From contig NZ_JANSGD010000001.1 of assembly GCF_024742075.1 (NCBI RefSeq), positions 434,001 to 498,000 of the forward strand: a stretch of DNA of 64,000 nucleotides. Direction: 5' to 3'. Positions 8,383 through 18,108 of this stretch are shown in pieces. Each line of letters opens with the position of its first letter. Within the stretch, counting starts at the first letter, position 1. Both the position numbers and the translations under genes were made by a program. The DNA is from Facklamia sp. 7083-14-GEN3 (GTDB lineage Bacteria; Bacillota; Bacilli; Lactobacillales; Aerococcaceae). The notes beneath the pieces are model-generated. The model had not been told where the DNA came from. It ran no database searches and worked only from the letters and a program-made list of their open reading frames with translations.

Positions 8383-11300
8383 ATGAGCAAAGAAAAGACT
8401 TTATTCGATGTTTTATTGGAGCAACTTAATATTACTGATCCAGACATTCTAAGTGTATTAGCAGGGGGTCAAATTGACCAAGTGGAAGTTTTTGCAGACA
8501 GCCGACGGTGGAATTTCCATTTAAAATTTCCACAACGGATTCACCCAGATCTTTATTACCTCTTAATGACTAGTATGCGTCAGGCTTTTTCTTCAATAGT
8601 AGAAACCGAAATATGGTGGCACTTTGATACGGACGAAACTAATAATAGTCAGTTGATTGAAGATTATTGGGAAAAAATTAAAACCGTAATTATGAATGAA
8701 ACACCTTTTTTAAGGGCTTGTTTGCAAGATGCTTCCATTTCCTATGATGCCAGTACACAGTTGCTTGAAATAGGTTTGGCGAGTCAAAGTCAAGTGGATA
8801 CGTTTGACAATAAATATGATCAAGTAATTAAAAGTCGCTTTAATCAAGTAGGTTTTAAAGAAATAAAAATTACTTACTATGTTGACCAAGCGCTAAGCGA
8901 TGCGACTCATCAAAAAACTAAGCAGCGTTTAGAAGAATTGGATCACCAAAATTTGCTTGAAGCGATTGAAAATGAAGAGAAAAAACAAGAAAAGCAAAAG
9001 CAATCAGCCAATACTAGTGATATCAAACCAGTAGGGAAAGATATTCCTAATATTGCAGCTACCCCTATTATCGACTTACCAGAAAACCAATATAAGCAAG
9101 TAATTGAAGGTTATGTTTTTGCCAACGATATACGTGACTTACGTTCGGGAGAAATTTTGTCCATATTGAAAGTAACCGATTATACTTCCTCTGTGGCCGT
9201 CAAGTTAATTTCTGGTCGTCGTTTAAGTAAAGAACAAATTAATCAGTTTCAAATAGGAGACTGGCTAAGAATGGAAGGGGATATGGTTCCAGATAATTAT
9301 TCAGGCGAATTGGATTTTAGGCCTCGTTCAATTCGTAAATTAAACCCTACCAAACGTCAAGATACATTTGAAGGTGAAAAAAGAGTAGAGCTACATTTGC
9401 ATTCTAATATGTCTCAAATGGATGCGACTAATACTGTTTCAGATTATATTAAAACAGCGGCTAGATGGGGACATTCAGCCATTGCAATTACCGACCACTC
9501 AGGCGCTCAAGCTTTTCCAGAAGCTTATTATGCTGGGAAAGAAAACGATATCAAGGTTATTTACGGTATTGAAGCTAATATTGTTAATGACGGTGAGGCC
9601 ATTGCTTATAATGAAAGTAACCTTGATCTTTCTGAAGCTAATTATGTCGTTTTTGATGTGGAAACGACTGGTCTATCTTCTGTTTATGATCGGATGATTG
9701 AATTAGCTGCTGTTAAAATGCACAAAGGGAATGTAATTGATACCTTCGAGGCCTTTATTAATCCAGGTCACCCTCTATCATCCTTTACGACAGAACTGAC
9801 TGGGATTACTGATGCCATGTTAGAAGGGGCTCCTAGTGAAAAGGAAGTCGTTGATCAATTTTTGGCCTTTACCCAGGATACAATTTTGGTGGCACACAAT
9901 GCTTCCTTTGATATGGGCTTTCTAAATCAAGCCTATGTTCGACACGGTATTCCGATGAGCGAGTTACCTGTGATTGATACGCTTGCCTTATCAAGATTAG
10001 TTAATGCTCATATGAAGGGGCACCGATTGAATAATCTTGCAAAGCATTACGGTATTAATCTCGAGCAACACCATCGAGCTATTTATGATTCGGAAACAAC
10101 AGGGCATATCTTATTTAAACTATTAGAACAAGCAAATGATCAATTTCAAATGACTCATCATCATCTATTAAATCGAGAGATGGGTAAAGGAGACGCATAT
10201 AAGCAGGTACGTCCTTTTCACGCTACACTCATTGCAAAAAATCAAGCAGGTCTTAAAGATCTCTTTAAACTGATTTCTATTTCCAATGTGGAATACTTCT
10301 ATCGCGAACCCAGAATTCCGCGTTCTGTATTAAATCAGTATCGAGAAAATTTACTGGTTGGTTCTGCCTGTTCCAATGGTGAAGTTTTTACAACTTTGAT
10401 GCAAAAAGGTTATCAAGAAGCCAGTGACCTAGTGGGATATTATGATTACTTAGAAATTCAACCTCCTTCAGTCTATGACACCTTGATTGAAGAGACTTTG
10501 ATTAGATCACGAGAAGATTTGTTTAAAATCATGCAAGGAATGGTTAAACTAGCTAAAGAACATAACAAGTTATTGGTAGCTAGCGGGGATGTTCATTATC
10601 TAGAAGAAAGAGATTCTATTTACCGTGAAATATTATTGAAGTCTTTAAAAAGAAATGCCAATCGCGACCTACATTTTCCACCTCTGCATTTTAGAACGAC
10701 TAATGAAATGTTAGAAGAGTTTTCTTTCATGGGAGAAGAGTTGGCTTATGAACTAGTAGTCACTAATCCCAATAAAATAGCTGATTGGGTGGAAGATGAT
10801 ATAGAAGTCATCCACTCAAAACTATTTACCCCAAACATTGAAGGATCCGATCAAAAAATTCGTGATTTAGCTTATGGTAAGGCCTATGAAATGTATGGAA
10901 ATCCTTTACCAGAATTAATTGAAAAAAGGTTAGAAAAAGAATTAAATTCGATTATTTCTAATGGTTTTGCTGTTATTTATTTAATTTCGCAAAAGTTGGT
11001 TTTAAAATCGAACCAAGATGGTTATTTAGTTGGATCAAGGGGTTCGGTAGGATCCAGTTTTGTAGCGACTATGACTGGAATAACGGAAGTCAATCCTTTA
11101 GCCCCACACTATTATTGTCCGGACTGTCATTACAACGAGTTCTTTACGGATGGTTCAGTTGGATCAGGATTTGATTTACCGATTAAAACCTGTCCATCGT
11201 GTGGTAAAGAATTAAAACGAGACGGACAAGATATACCTTTTGAGACTTTCTTAGGTTTTAAAGGAGATAAGGTTCCTGATATTGATCTTAACTTCTCTGG

Positions 11301-12696
11301 GGAATATCAACCGCAAGCTCATGCATACACTAAGGTCTTATTCGGTGAAGACCATGTATTTCGTGCGGGAACGATATCCACTGTTGCACAAAAAACCGCT
11401 TTTGGATATGTAAAGGGTTATTTAGAAAATACCATGACCCAAGTGCCTCAAGCAGAAAAAGAACGTCTAGCCAAAGGAATCGAAGGGGTTAAACGAACAA
11501 CCGGTCAACACCCAGGTGGTATTATTGTTATTCCAGAATATATGGATGTTTATGATTTTACGCCCGTTCAATTTCCAGCAGAAGATATTCATTCAGAATG
11601 GCAAACAACTCACTTTGACTTCCATTCCATTCACGACAATGTGTTGAAACTAGATATTTTAGGACACGATGATCCGACCATGATTCGTTTCTTACAGGAT
11701 ATTTCAGGCATTGATCCCAAAGATATTTCTTTCTCAGATCCTGATGTGATGTCCTTGTTCTCAGGTCCTGAAGCCTTGGGTGTGACTAAAGAGCAAATTT
11801 TTTCTGATACGGGTACTTTAGGAGTGCCAGAATTTGGAACGAATTTTGTTAGAGGGATGCTGAATCAGACCAAGCCATCTACCTTTGCAGAATTATTACA
11901 AATCTCAGGCCTTTCTCATGGGACGGATGTTTGGTTAGGCAATGCTGAAGAATTGATTCAAAAGAACATTGTTCCCTTAGCCAAGGTAATTGGCTGTCGT
12001 GATGATATCATGGTGACACTCATGCAATATGGATTAGAAGATTCCTTAGCCTTCAAAATAATGGAGCATGTACGTAAAGGACGGGGGATTCCAGATGATT
12101 GGCAAGCTGAAATGCGAGCAAATAATGTACCAGAATGGTATATCGATTCTTGCTTAAAGATTAAGTATATGTTCCCTAAGGCCCATGCGGCGGCTTATAT
12201 CATGATGGCTCTAAGGGTGGCTTACTTTAAGGTTCACTATCCAAAGTTTTATTATGCAGCTTACTTTTCAGTAAGAGCATCAGACTTTGATATCATTGCT
12301 ATGCATCAAGGCAAAGAAATGGTTAAACACCGCTTAAGAGAAATTATGGCCAAGGGAATGGATGCCTCAGTAAAAGAGAATAGCTTGCGAACAGTTTTAG
12401 AACTAGCTAATGAAATGTTAGAACGAGGGATAACTTTCCAAATGATTAATTTGGAAAAATCAGATGCCACTAAATTTATTATTGATGGTGAGAGTCTGAT
12501 TCCTCCTTTTAGAACAATTCCTGGTTTGGGAGCAGGGGCTGCTAAATCGATTGTAGAAGCTAGAGAGCAAGCAGCTTTTATTTCTAAAGAAGACTTACAA
12601 AAACGCGGCAAAGTTTCAAAAACTATCATGGAATATTTAGAAGAGAATGGTGTCTTAGCTGATTTACCAGATGAAGACCAGCTGTCGCTCTTCTAA
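8383..12696 (+). CDS. polC: DNA polymerase III PolC-type alpha subunit
   Basis: PolC is the replicative polymerase of low-GC Gram-positives, with built-in proofreading. The 1437-residue protein shows the family order: an N-terminal domain and OB fold (about 230-330), a PHP domain beginning at ELHLHSNMSQMDA (about 335), the DEDDh exonuclease inserted in it (FDVETTG near 422, HNASFDMGFL, HRAIYDSETTG near 563), and the polymerase core. A CxxC...CxxC zinc module starts near residue 911 (CPDCHYN ... CPSCGKE). The palm Asp motif VPDIDLNFSG is near 964. A HhH region near the C-terminus ends at LSLF, a clamp-binding tail. The usual upstream proS is missing. Confidence 0.98.
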   Translation: MSKEKTLFDVLLEQLNITDPDILSVLAGGQIDQVEVFADSRRWNFHLKFPQRIHPDLYYLLMTSMRQAFSSIVETEIWWHFDTDETNNSQLIEDYWEKIKTVIMNETPFLRACLQDASISYDASTQLLEIGLASQSQVDTFDNKYDQVIKSRFNQVGFKEIKITYYVDQALSDATHQKTKQRLEELDHQNLLEAIENEEKKQEKQKQSANTSDIKPVGKDIPNIAATPIIDLPENQYKQVIEGYVFANDIRDLRSGEILSILKVTDYTSSVAVKLISGRRLSKEQINQFQIGDWLRMEGDMVPDNYSGELDFRPRSIRKLNPTKRQDTFEGEKRVELHLHSNMSQMDATNTVSDYIKTAARWGHSAIAITDHSGAQAFPEAYYAGKENDIKVIYGIEANIVNDGEAIAYNESNLDLSEANYVVFDVETTGLSSVYDRMIELAAVKMHKGNVIDTFEAFINPGHPLSSFTTELTGITDAMLEGAPSEKEVVDQFLAFTQDTILVAHNASFDMGFLNQAYVRHGIPMSELPVIDTLALSRLVNAHMKGHRLNNLAKHYGINLEQHHRAIYDSETTGHILFKLLEQANDQFQMTHHHLLNREMGKGDAYKQVRPFHATLIAKNQAGLKDLFKLISISNVEYFYREPRIPRSVLNQYRENLLVGSACSNGEVFTTLMQKGYQEASDLVGYYDYLEIQPPSVYDTLIEETLIRSREDLFKIMQGMVKLAKEHNKLLVASGDVHYLEERDSIYREILLKSLKRNANRDLHFPPLHFRTTNEMLEEFSFMGEELAYELVVTNPNKIADWVEDDIEVIHSKLFTPNIEGSDQKIRDLAYGKAYEMYGNPLPELIEKRLEKELNSIISNGFAVIYLISQKLVLKSNQDGYLVGSRGSVGSSFVATMTGITEVNPLAPHYYCPDCHYNEFFTDGSVGSGFDLPIKTCPSCGKELKRDGQDIPFETFLGFKGDKVPDIDLNFSGEYQPQAHAYTKVLFGEDHVFRAGTISTVAQKTAFGYVKGYLENTMTQVPQAEKERLAKGIEGVKRTTGQHPGGIIVIPEYMDVYDFTPVQFPAEDIHSEWQTTHFDFHSIHDNVLKLDILGHDDPTMIRFLQDISGIDPKDISFSDPDVMSLFSGPEALGVTKEQIFSDTGTLGVPEFGTNFVRGMLNQTKPSTFAELLQISGLSHGTDVWLGNAEELIQKNIVPLAKVIGCRDDIMVTLMQYGLEDSLAFKIMEHVRKGRGIPDDWQAEMRANNVPEWYIDSCLKIKYMFPKAHAAAYIMMALRVAYFKVHYPKFYYAAYFSVRASDFDIIAMHQGKEMVKHRLREIMAKGMDASVKENSLRTVLELANEMLERGITFQMINLEKSDATKFIIDGESLIPPFRTIPGLGAGAAKSIVEAREQAAFISKEDLQKRGKVSKTIMEYLEENGVLADLPDEDQLSLF

Positions 12697-12697
12697 C

Positions 12698-12726
12698 TTG
12701 TTGATTAATTGAGAATGTGATATACT
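12698..12726 (+). promoter_or_regulatory. rimP-nusA-infB operon promoter
   Basis: TTGTTG at 12698-12703, 17 bases, then TATACT at 12721-12726 preceded by TGA, giving an extended -10. The start would be near 12733, just before the hairpin leader. Confidence 0.65.
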
Positions 12727-12746
12727 TTACTTAGCAAATTATTCGA

Positions 12747-12776
12747 GGAGGAGTGGGCGGAAACGCTCGCTCCTTT
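12747..12776 (+). promoter_or_regulatory. Leader hairpin before rimP
   Basis: A 10-bp stem pairs 12750-12759 with 12764-12773 (two G-U pairs) and is capped by a GAAA tetraloop, with up to three more weak pairs at the base. It is followed by TTTATTATT, only a weak U-run. It lies in the transcribed leader and may attenuate the operon or end polC transcripts. Confidence 0.6.
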
Positions 12777-12812
12777 ATTATTCAATAAAAATATAAATGA
12801 AGAGGTGAATTG

Positions 12813-13286
12813 ATGAGTATTGTGATAGATAAAGTCCAGCCGCTAGTGGAACCAATTATCGAGTCCTTAGATTGTCAACTTGTTGATATTGAATATCTAA
12901 AAGAAGGAAAGCATTGGTTTCTCCGTATCTATGCTGATAAGGAAGGTGGCATTGATTTAGATCATTGTGCTTTAATTTCAGAAAAAATTTCTGAAGTCTT
13001 AGACGCTATGAAACCAGATCCCTTTCCAGCAGCTTACTTTTTAGAAGTTTCCTCACCAGGTGCTGAAAGGCCTTTAAAAAATGAAGAACAAATTCGATCA
13101 GCTATTGGTGAATATGTTCACTTTGATTACTATGCCCCTCAATATGGTGAAAAACAACACGAGGGCGTTCTTTTAGATGTGACAGAAGATTATTACTTAT
13201 TGAAAGTCCAAATTAAAACAGTCACCAAAGAACTTGAAATTAACAAGAAGAATGTTGCTAAGGCAAGACTTGCTGTAAAATTTTAG
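12813..13286 (+). CDS. rimP: Ribosome maturation factor RimP
   Basis: RimP promotes maturation of the 30S subunit. The 157-residue protein has the DUF150 layout: an N-terminal alpha/beta domain with LDCQLVDIEYLKEGKHWFLR and LDHCALISEKISEVLD, the conserved LEVSSPGAERPLK segment near residues 80-92, and a C-terminal SH3-like domain. A TTG at 12810 lies in frame, but AGAGGTG at 12801-12807 is better placed for the ATG at 12813. It is the first gene of the rimP-nusA-ylxR-ylxQ-infB-rbfA operon, a conserved group linking transcription antitermination with ribosome assembly. Confidence 0.96.
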   Translation: MSIVIDKVQPLVEPIIESLDCQLVDIEYLKEGKHWFLRIYADKEGGIDLDHCALISEKISEVLDAMKPDPFPAAYFLEVSSPGAERPLKNEEQIRSAIGEYVHFDYYAPQYGEKQHEGVLLDVTEDYYLLKVQIKTVTKELEINKKNVAKARLAVKF

Positions 13287-13310
13287 CAAGATGAGATAGG
13301 AGAGTTAATT

Positions 13311-14555
13311 GTGAGCAAAGAATTAGTAAATGCGATGAAGGTTCTTGAAGCAGAAAAAGGGATAAAACCTGAAGTTATAAAAGAAGCTTTAGAATCTGCT
13401 TTAATATTGGCCTATAAGAAAAATTATGACCAAGCACAAAATGTGGAAGTCGTTTTTAACGAAGAAACAGGCGATATTAAAGTCTATTCAGTGAAAGAAG
13501 TTGTGGATATCAATTATGATTCCACTCTGGAAATTTCTTTGGAAGAAGCTTTGAAAATTAATCGTGCCTATGAAATAGGAGACAAGATTAAATTTGAAGT
13601 GACCCCTAAAGATTTCGGACGAATTGCTACTCAAACAGCTAAACATGTCGTTATGCAAAGAATACGCGAGGCAGAAAGAGATATTATTTATGATGAATTT
13701 ATTGTTCATCAAGATGAAATTTTAACAGGAACCATCGAACGTTCTGATGCGCGTAATGTTTATGTGAACTTAGGTAAAGTTGAAGCTATTATGCCAGCAA
13801 GTGAACAAATTCCAACTGAGCAGTTTCAAATGGATGAACGGGTAAAAGTCTATGTAGTCAAGGTAGATAAGACGAGCAAGGGACCGCAGATTGTCGTTTC
13901 ACGCTCGCATGCTGATTTTCTTAAAAGATTATTTGAGCAAGAAGTTCCGGAAATCTATGAAGGGGTTGTTGAAATAATCTCTATTGCACGTGAGGCAGGT
14001 GATCGTTCAAAAGTGGCAGTTTCTTCCCGAGACTCTAACATAGATCCAGTTGGAACCTGTGTTGGCCCTAGAGGATCTCGAGTTCAAAGCATAGTCAATG
14101 AATTAAATGGTGAAAATATGGATATCATTCAATGGGATGAAGATCCAGCTATTTTCATTAAAAATGCTATGAATCCAGCAGAAGTGATGAATGTTGTGTT
14201 TGATGAAGATAATCACGCTTGCATTGTTGTGGTGCCAGATTATCAGTTATCCTTGGCAATAGGTAAAAAAGGTCAAAATGCCCGTTTAGCTGCTCGCTTG
14301 ACCGGCTATAAGATTGATATTAAATCTGAGACTAGCTATCAAGAATACTTAATTCAACAAGAATTAGCTCAAACAGCTGACCAAGAAGAATTAAGTGTTG
14401 AAGAGAAAACAGATAATTCAGAAGAAATGCTTGAAGCGTCTTCAAGTCAGTTAAATGAAGAGCTAGTAGAAGTTAATGTAGAGAATCAAGAGCTTGAAGA
14501 GGAATCACTCGAAGAAGATCTGGCGCAAGTGTTTGAAGAAGAAACAGAAGAGTAA
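13311..14555 (+). CDS. nusA: Transcription termination/antitermination factor NusA
   Basis: NusA binds RNA polymerase and RNA, modulating pausing, intrinsic termination and rRNA antitermination. The 414-residue protein has an N-terminal RNAP-binding domain (1-130), an S1 domain (about 135-200, from LTGTIERSDARNVYVNLG), and KH1 and KH2 (about 230-345) with GPRGSRVQSIVNELNGE and IGKKGQNARLAARLTGYKIDI. Residues after about 354 form a Glu-rich acidic tail longer than in Bacillus. The start is GTG with ATAGGAGAG upstream. It is second in the operon. Confidence 0.97.
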   Translation: MSKELVNAMKVLEAEKGIKPEVIKEALESALILAYKKNYDQAQNVEVVFNEETGDIKVYSVKEVVDINYDSTLEISLEEALKINRAYEIGDKIKFEVTPKDFGRIATQTAKHVVMQRIREAERDIIYDEFIVHQDEILTGTIERSDARNVYVNLGKVEAIMPASEQIPTEQFQMDERVKVYVVKVDKTSKGPQIVVSRSHADFLKRLFEQEVPEIYEGVVEIISIAREAGDRSKVAVSSRDSNIDPVGTCVGPRGSRVQSIVNELNGENMDIIQWDEDPAIFIKNAMNPAEVMNVVFDEDNHACIVVVPDYQLSLAIGKKGQNARLAARLTGYKIDIKSETSYQEYLIQQELAQTADQEELSVEEKTDNSEEMLEASSSQLNEELVEVNVENQELEEESLEEDLAQVFEEETEE

Positions 14556-14593
14556 TAAGCTATTAACTTATGAATAATTAAAGGAGGATGGAA

Positions 14594-14890
14594 ATGAGCC
14601 AAGCGAAAAAAAGAAAAATTCCCATGCGCAAATGTGTCGTTACTGGTGAATCTCATCCCAAAAAAGATTTAATCCGTATTGTCAGAACCCCAGAAGGATC
14701 AATCGAAATAGATCCTACAGGCAAAAAGAATGGACGAGGAGCATATATTGCCTTGGATCCAGAATTAGCCTTACAAGCTGAAAAGAAAAAAGTTTTTAAC
14801 CGAACTTTTGAAACGGAGATTGATAAAGAGTTTTATCAAGAATTATATCGTTTTCTAGACCATCAAAAGGCGCGAAAAGAATTACTATGA
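14594..14890 (+). CDS. ylxR: YlxR family RNA-binding protein (RnpM-like)
   Basis: This 98-residue basic protein has the DUF448/YlxR fold. Its hallmarks are RKCVVTGE near the N-terminus, the central LIRIVRTPEG strand and the GRGAYI segment. The Bacillus homologue was reported to bind RNA and modulate RNase P activity (RnpM). That role is family knowledge, not visible here. AAGGAGG at 14581-14587 abuts an upstream in-frame ATG at 14588 and is correctly spaced for the ATG at 14594, which I chose. Its TGA overlaps the start of ylxQ in an ATGA junction, implying translational coupling. Confidence 0.92.
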   Translation: MSQAKKRKIPMRKCVVTGESHPKKDLIRIVRTPEGSIEIDPTGKKNGRGAYIALDPELALQAEKKKVFNRTFETEIDKEFYQELYRFLDHQKARKELL

Positions 14891-15213
14891 GCCCAGAAGA
14901 AAAACAACTCAATTTGTTAGGTTTGGCTCAAAGAGCTTCAAAATTAATTTCCGGTGACGAATTAGTCACTAAAGCCACAAAGAACAAAAAAGTTAAACTT
15001 TTGATTTTAGCGATTGATGCCAGTGTTTCCACTAGTGAACGCTACCATCGTTTGGCTAATGAAAATAAAATAGCCATTAATCATCGTTTTACAAAGTATC
15101 AAATTAGTCATGCAATCGGCAAGTCACGCACTGTCTGTGGGATTACTGATCGAGGGATGGCTGAAAAATTTTTATCTTATGTGACAGGAGAAAATACAAT
15201 GAATAATCAATAA
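14887..15213 (+). CDS. ylxQ: YlxQ, L7Ae/L30e-family ribosomal-type protein
   Basis: This 108-residue protein belongs to the L7Ae/L30e/S12e/Gadd45 RNA-binding fold, whose members recognise kink-turns. Visible motifs are LLGLAQRASKLISGDE near the N-terminus, LLILAIDAS in the centre and SHAIGKSRTVCGITDRGMAE near the C-terminus. It overlaps ylxR by four bases, which may explain why it lacks a strong ribosome-binding site of its own. Its place between ylxR and infB is conserved across Firmicutes. The specific RNA partner is not established by the sequence. Confidence 0.92.
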   Translation: MSPEEKQLNLLGLAQRASKLISGDELVTKATKNKKVKLLILAIDASVSTSERYHRLANENKIAINHRFTKYQISHAIGKSRTVCGITDRGMAEKFLSYVTGENTMNNQ

Positions 15214-15235
15214 TACAAGATAGGAAGGTGTTTGT

Positions 15236-17551
15236 ATGAGTACGATTCGTATATATGAATTTGCTAAACAAAACAATATGACTTCAAAAGAAGTCTTAGT
15301 GCTTGCTGAAAATAATGGTTTTGATTTTAATAGCCATATGTCCTCGGTAACACAAGAACAACAAGAACAATTAAAGAAGGCTTTACAAAATAATAAAGCT
15401 AGCAGTAAACAAACCAAAAAGGATGTTGAGAAGACGAAAGCTACTAAAGAATCAAATCAAAAAGACAATCATAATAAAGATGCTAATCAGAGCAAGGTTG
15501 AAGATAAATCAAAAACTTCTAAAAATTCATCTTCTCAAAAAGATTCTCAAGCACAAGGTCATAAGAATACAAACGCTAATAACAATGCAGTTTCTAACCA
15601 GAAGAAATCAGCTGATAATAAACAAGCTGTAAAGGGACAAAAATCTAACCAAAACAATCAAAGCAATTCGTCCAATAAATCTACAGGCGGATCTAAAAGA
15701 AGTCGTGGCGATCGCCGTCGTGGCCGTCGTGGTAAGCAAAACAATAACTATCAGAAAGAGTCTAAGGGCTTAACAGCTCGTAAGCACAAAGACCTTCCTG
15801 AAGAGTTCCACTATACCGAAGGCATGAATGTGCAAGATATTGCTAAAGGTTTCCACCGAGATGCAACTGAAATTATTAAAAAATTACTCCTTCAAGGTGT
15901 GATGGTCAATCAAAACCAAGCGCTTTCTAAAGAAGTGATTGAACTTATCTGTTTAGAGTATGGTGTAGAGCCAATTGAAAAAGTAATCGTCGAAGTTTCT
16001 GATTTAGATCACTATTTTGAAGAAGCTGCTGAAGATGAAAATCAAAGTATTCGTCCACCAGTTGTGACTATTATGGGACACGTTGACCATGGTAAGACGA
16101 GTCTGCTGGACTCATTCCGCAACTCTAGGGTAACTGAAGGAGAAGCCGGAGGAATTACTCAGCATATTGGTGCTTACCAAATTGTCTTGAATGATAAACC
16201 GATTACTTTCCTTGATACACCAGGGCATGCTGCTTTTACTACTATGCGTGCACGTGGTGCGGATGTAACCGACATTACAATTATAGTCGTTGCAGCAGAC
16301 GATGGTGTGATGCCGCAAACTGTTGAAGCAATTAATCATGCTAAGGCTGCAGATGTGCCGATTATTGTGGCAATTAACAAAATTGATAAACCAGAAGCCA
16401 ATCCTGATAAAGTAATGACTGAGTTATCAGAACACGGTATTATTTCTGAGGCTTGGGGTGGTGAACATATTTTTGTTAATATTTCTGCTAAATACGGAAC
16501 TAATTTGGATGAGTTATTAGAAATGATTTTATTGGTATCAGAAGTTCAAGAATTAAAAGCCAATCCAGATCGTCTAGCTTTAGGTTCAGTAATCGAAGCA
16601 CGCTTAGATAAAGCGACCGGTGCGACTGCTACTCTATTAGTTCAACATGGAACATTGCACATAGGTGATCCAATTGTTGTTGGTAATACTTATGGCCGGG
16701 TAAGAACTATGGTTAATGATCAAGGCCGTCGAATTCGCTCGGCTGGTCCATCCATGCCAGTTGAAATTACGGGCTTGAATGATGCACCTCAAGCGGGAGA
16801 TCAATTTGTTGTTTTTGAAGATGAAAAAACAGCTCGTCAAGCTGGAGAAGAAAGAGCTCAGAAAGCTCAAGAACAACAAAGAGACCTTAAGAAGAAAGTT
16901 ACTTTGGATAATCTTTTTGAAACTTTACAAGAAGGCGAGCTAAGATCAGTCAACGTCATCCTAAAAGCAGATGTTCAAGGTTCAGTGGAAGCTTTAGCCG
17001 CTTCTTTAATGAAGATAGATGTTGAAGGAGTAAAAGTTAATATTGTCCATCAAGCGGTCGGAGCAATTAATGAGGCTGATATAACTTTAGCCAATGCTTC
17101 ATCAGCAATCGTAGTAGGATTTAATGTTCGACCAACTCCTCAAGCAAGGCAGCAAGCGGAGGAAGAACAAGTAGATATTCGTCTTCATAATATTATTTAT
17201 AATGTGATTGATGAAATTGACACAGCTATGAAAGGATTGCTAGACCCTGAGTATGTTGAAGAAGTGACAGGTCAAGCAGTAGTTCGTGAAACCTATTCAG
17301 TTTCTAAATTAGGTACCATTGCTGGTTCATTTGTTTTAGATGGCTTCATTCAACGTACAAGCAAGGTTCGCTTGATTCGTGATAACATTGTAATTTATGA
17401 AGGAGATCTTGCAAGTCTGAAACGCTTTAAAGATGATGTTAAAGAAGTAAACAAAGGATTAGAATGTGGAATTATGATTGAGGGCTATAATGATATCAAA
17501 GTTGATGATATTATTGAAGCCTACCGTATGGTCGAAGTTGAACGAAAATAA
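15236..17551 (+). CDS. infB: Translation initiation factor IF-2
   Basis: IF-2 is the GTPase that brings initiator tRNA to the 30S subunit and promotes subunit joining. The 771-residue protein has an N-terminal IF2N domain (residues 1-50), a low-complexity linker rich in Asn, Lys, Ser and Gln (about 55-180) that includes a basic RRGRRG patch, a second IF2N domain (about 190-260), and the G domain with G1 GHVDHGKT (281-288), G3 DTPGH (from 327) and G4 NKID (381-384). Domains II to IV follow, ending in MVEVERK. GGAAGGTG precedes the ATG. No internal IF-2 start is obvious. Confidence 0.97.
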   Translation: MSTIRIYEFAKQNNMTSKEVLVLAENNGFDFNSHMSSVTQEQQEQLKKALQNNKASSKQTKKDVEKTKATKESNQKDNHNKDANQSKVEDKSKTSKNSSSQKDSQAQGHKNTNANNNAVSNQKKSADNKQAVKGQKSNQNNQSNSSNKSTGGSKRSRGDRRRGRRGKQNNNYQKESKGLTARKHKDLPEEFHYTEGMNVQDIAKGFHRDATEIIKKLLLQGVMVNQNQALSKEVIELICLEYGVEPIEKVIVEVSDLDHYFEEAAEDENQSIRPPVVTIMGHVDHGKTSLLDSFRNSRVTEGEAGGITQHIGAYQIVLNDKPITFLDTPGHAAFTTMRARGADVTDITIIVVAADDGVMPQTVEAINHAKAADVPIIVAINKIDKPEANPDKVMTELSEHGIISEAWGGEHIFVNISAKYGTNLDELLEMILLVSEVQELKANPDRLALGSVIEARLDKATGATATLLVQHGTLHIGDPIVVGNTYGRVRTMVNDQGRRIRSAGPSMPVEITGLNDAPQAGDQFVVFEDEKTARQAGEERAQKAQEQQRDLKKKVTLDNLFETLQEGELRSVNVILKADVQGSVEALAASLMKIDVEGVKVNIVHQAVGAINEADITLANASSAIVVGFNVRPTPQARQQAEEEQVDIRLHNIIYNVIDEIDTAMKGLLDPEYVEEVTGQAVVRETYSVSKLGTIAGSFVLDGFIQRTSKVRLIRDNIVIYEGDLASLKRFKDDVKEVNKGLECGIMIEGYNDIKVDDIIEAYRMVEVERK

Positions 17552-17562
17552 AGGAGTTTTAA

Positions 17563-17949
17563 ATGGTTAAATATCGTATAGGACGTGTTCGTCAAGAAAT
17601 AATGCGAGAAGTGAATGACATCCTTCTAAAAGAGATTAAAGACCCTCGTGTAGAAGGCGTTACTATTACTGATGTAGAGCTTACTGGTGACCTACAAAAT
17701 GCGACGATTTTCTACTCAACTCTTAGTGATAAAGCCGGTGAAAGACAAAAAACAAGTGATGGCTTGAAAGCTATCACAGGTAAGGTTCGCTCAGAGTTAG
17801 GAAGTCGCTTAAGTCTATACAAGGTTCCTGAAGTTAAATTTGAAAGAGACCAATCAGTGGATTATGGTAGTCGCATTGATTCATTATTAAACCAATTACA
17901 TGAATCAGAGTCTTTGGATGAAGCAAGCTCAGATCAGTCTGATCAATAA
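17563..17949 (+). CDS. rbfA: Ribosome-binding factor A
   Basis: RbfA is a cold-shock and assembly factor that binds the 30S neck and aids 16S 5'-end maturation. The 128-residue protein has the single KH-like fold with RVRQEIMREVNDILLKEIKDPRV at the N-terminus and the VPEVKFERDQSVDYGSRID segment near the C-terminus, followed by a short acidic tail. AAAGGAG ends about eight bases before ATG. It is the last gene of the operon and a clear terminator follows, so truB starts a new transcription unit. Confidence 0.97.
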   Translation: MVKYRIGRVRQEIMREVNDILLKEIKDPRVEGVTITDVELTGDLQNATIFYSTLSDKAGERQKTSDGLKAITGKVRSELGSRLSLYKVPEVKFERDQSVDYGSRIDSLLNQLHESESLDEASSDQSDQ

Positions 17950-17971
17950 TTTTATGTTTTAATCAATCAAG

Positions 17972-18021
17972 AGCTGTTTTTTCGCTGATCTCATAAATGA
18001 GAGGCGTTAAAACAGCTTTTT
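17972..18021 (+). terminator. Terminator of the rimP-rbfA operon
   Basis: AGCTGTTTT (17972-17980) pairs with AAAACAGCT (18009-18017), with an inner TCTCAT/ATGAGA hairpin and a T-run after it. Confidence 0.85.
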
Positions 18022-18047
18022 AATCTTCCTGGAATTAAGAATGTTGC

Positions 18048-18076
18048 TTGGAAGCAAGTAACAAGTAAAGTATAAT
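18048..18076 (+). promoter_or_regulatory. truB-ribF promoter
   Basis: TTGGAA at 18048-18053, a 17-base spacer and TATAAT at 18071-18076, about 30 bases upstream of truB. Confidence 0.75.
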
Positions 18077-18108
18077 CATAATTGTTATTAATGAAGGGGT
18101 TGGCTTGA

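Noticed and set aside
12306-12629. Minus-strand 107-codon open frame within polC
   Set aside because: It is a shadow of the conserved polC C-terminus, with no ribosome-binding site or recognisable protein. The same applies to the other antisense frames in dnaK, dnaJ, infB, topA and hslU.
15400-15780. Repeat array in the N-terminal part of infB
   Set aside because: The Asn/Lys/Ser/Gln-rich region is low-complexity coding sequence without a regular repeat unit, as is usual in IF-2 linkers.
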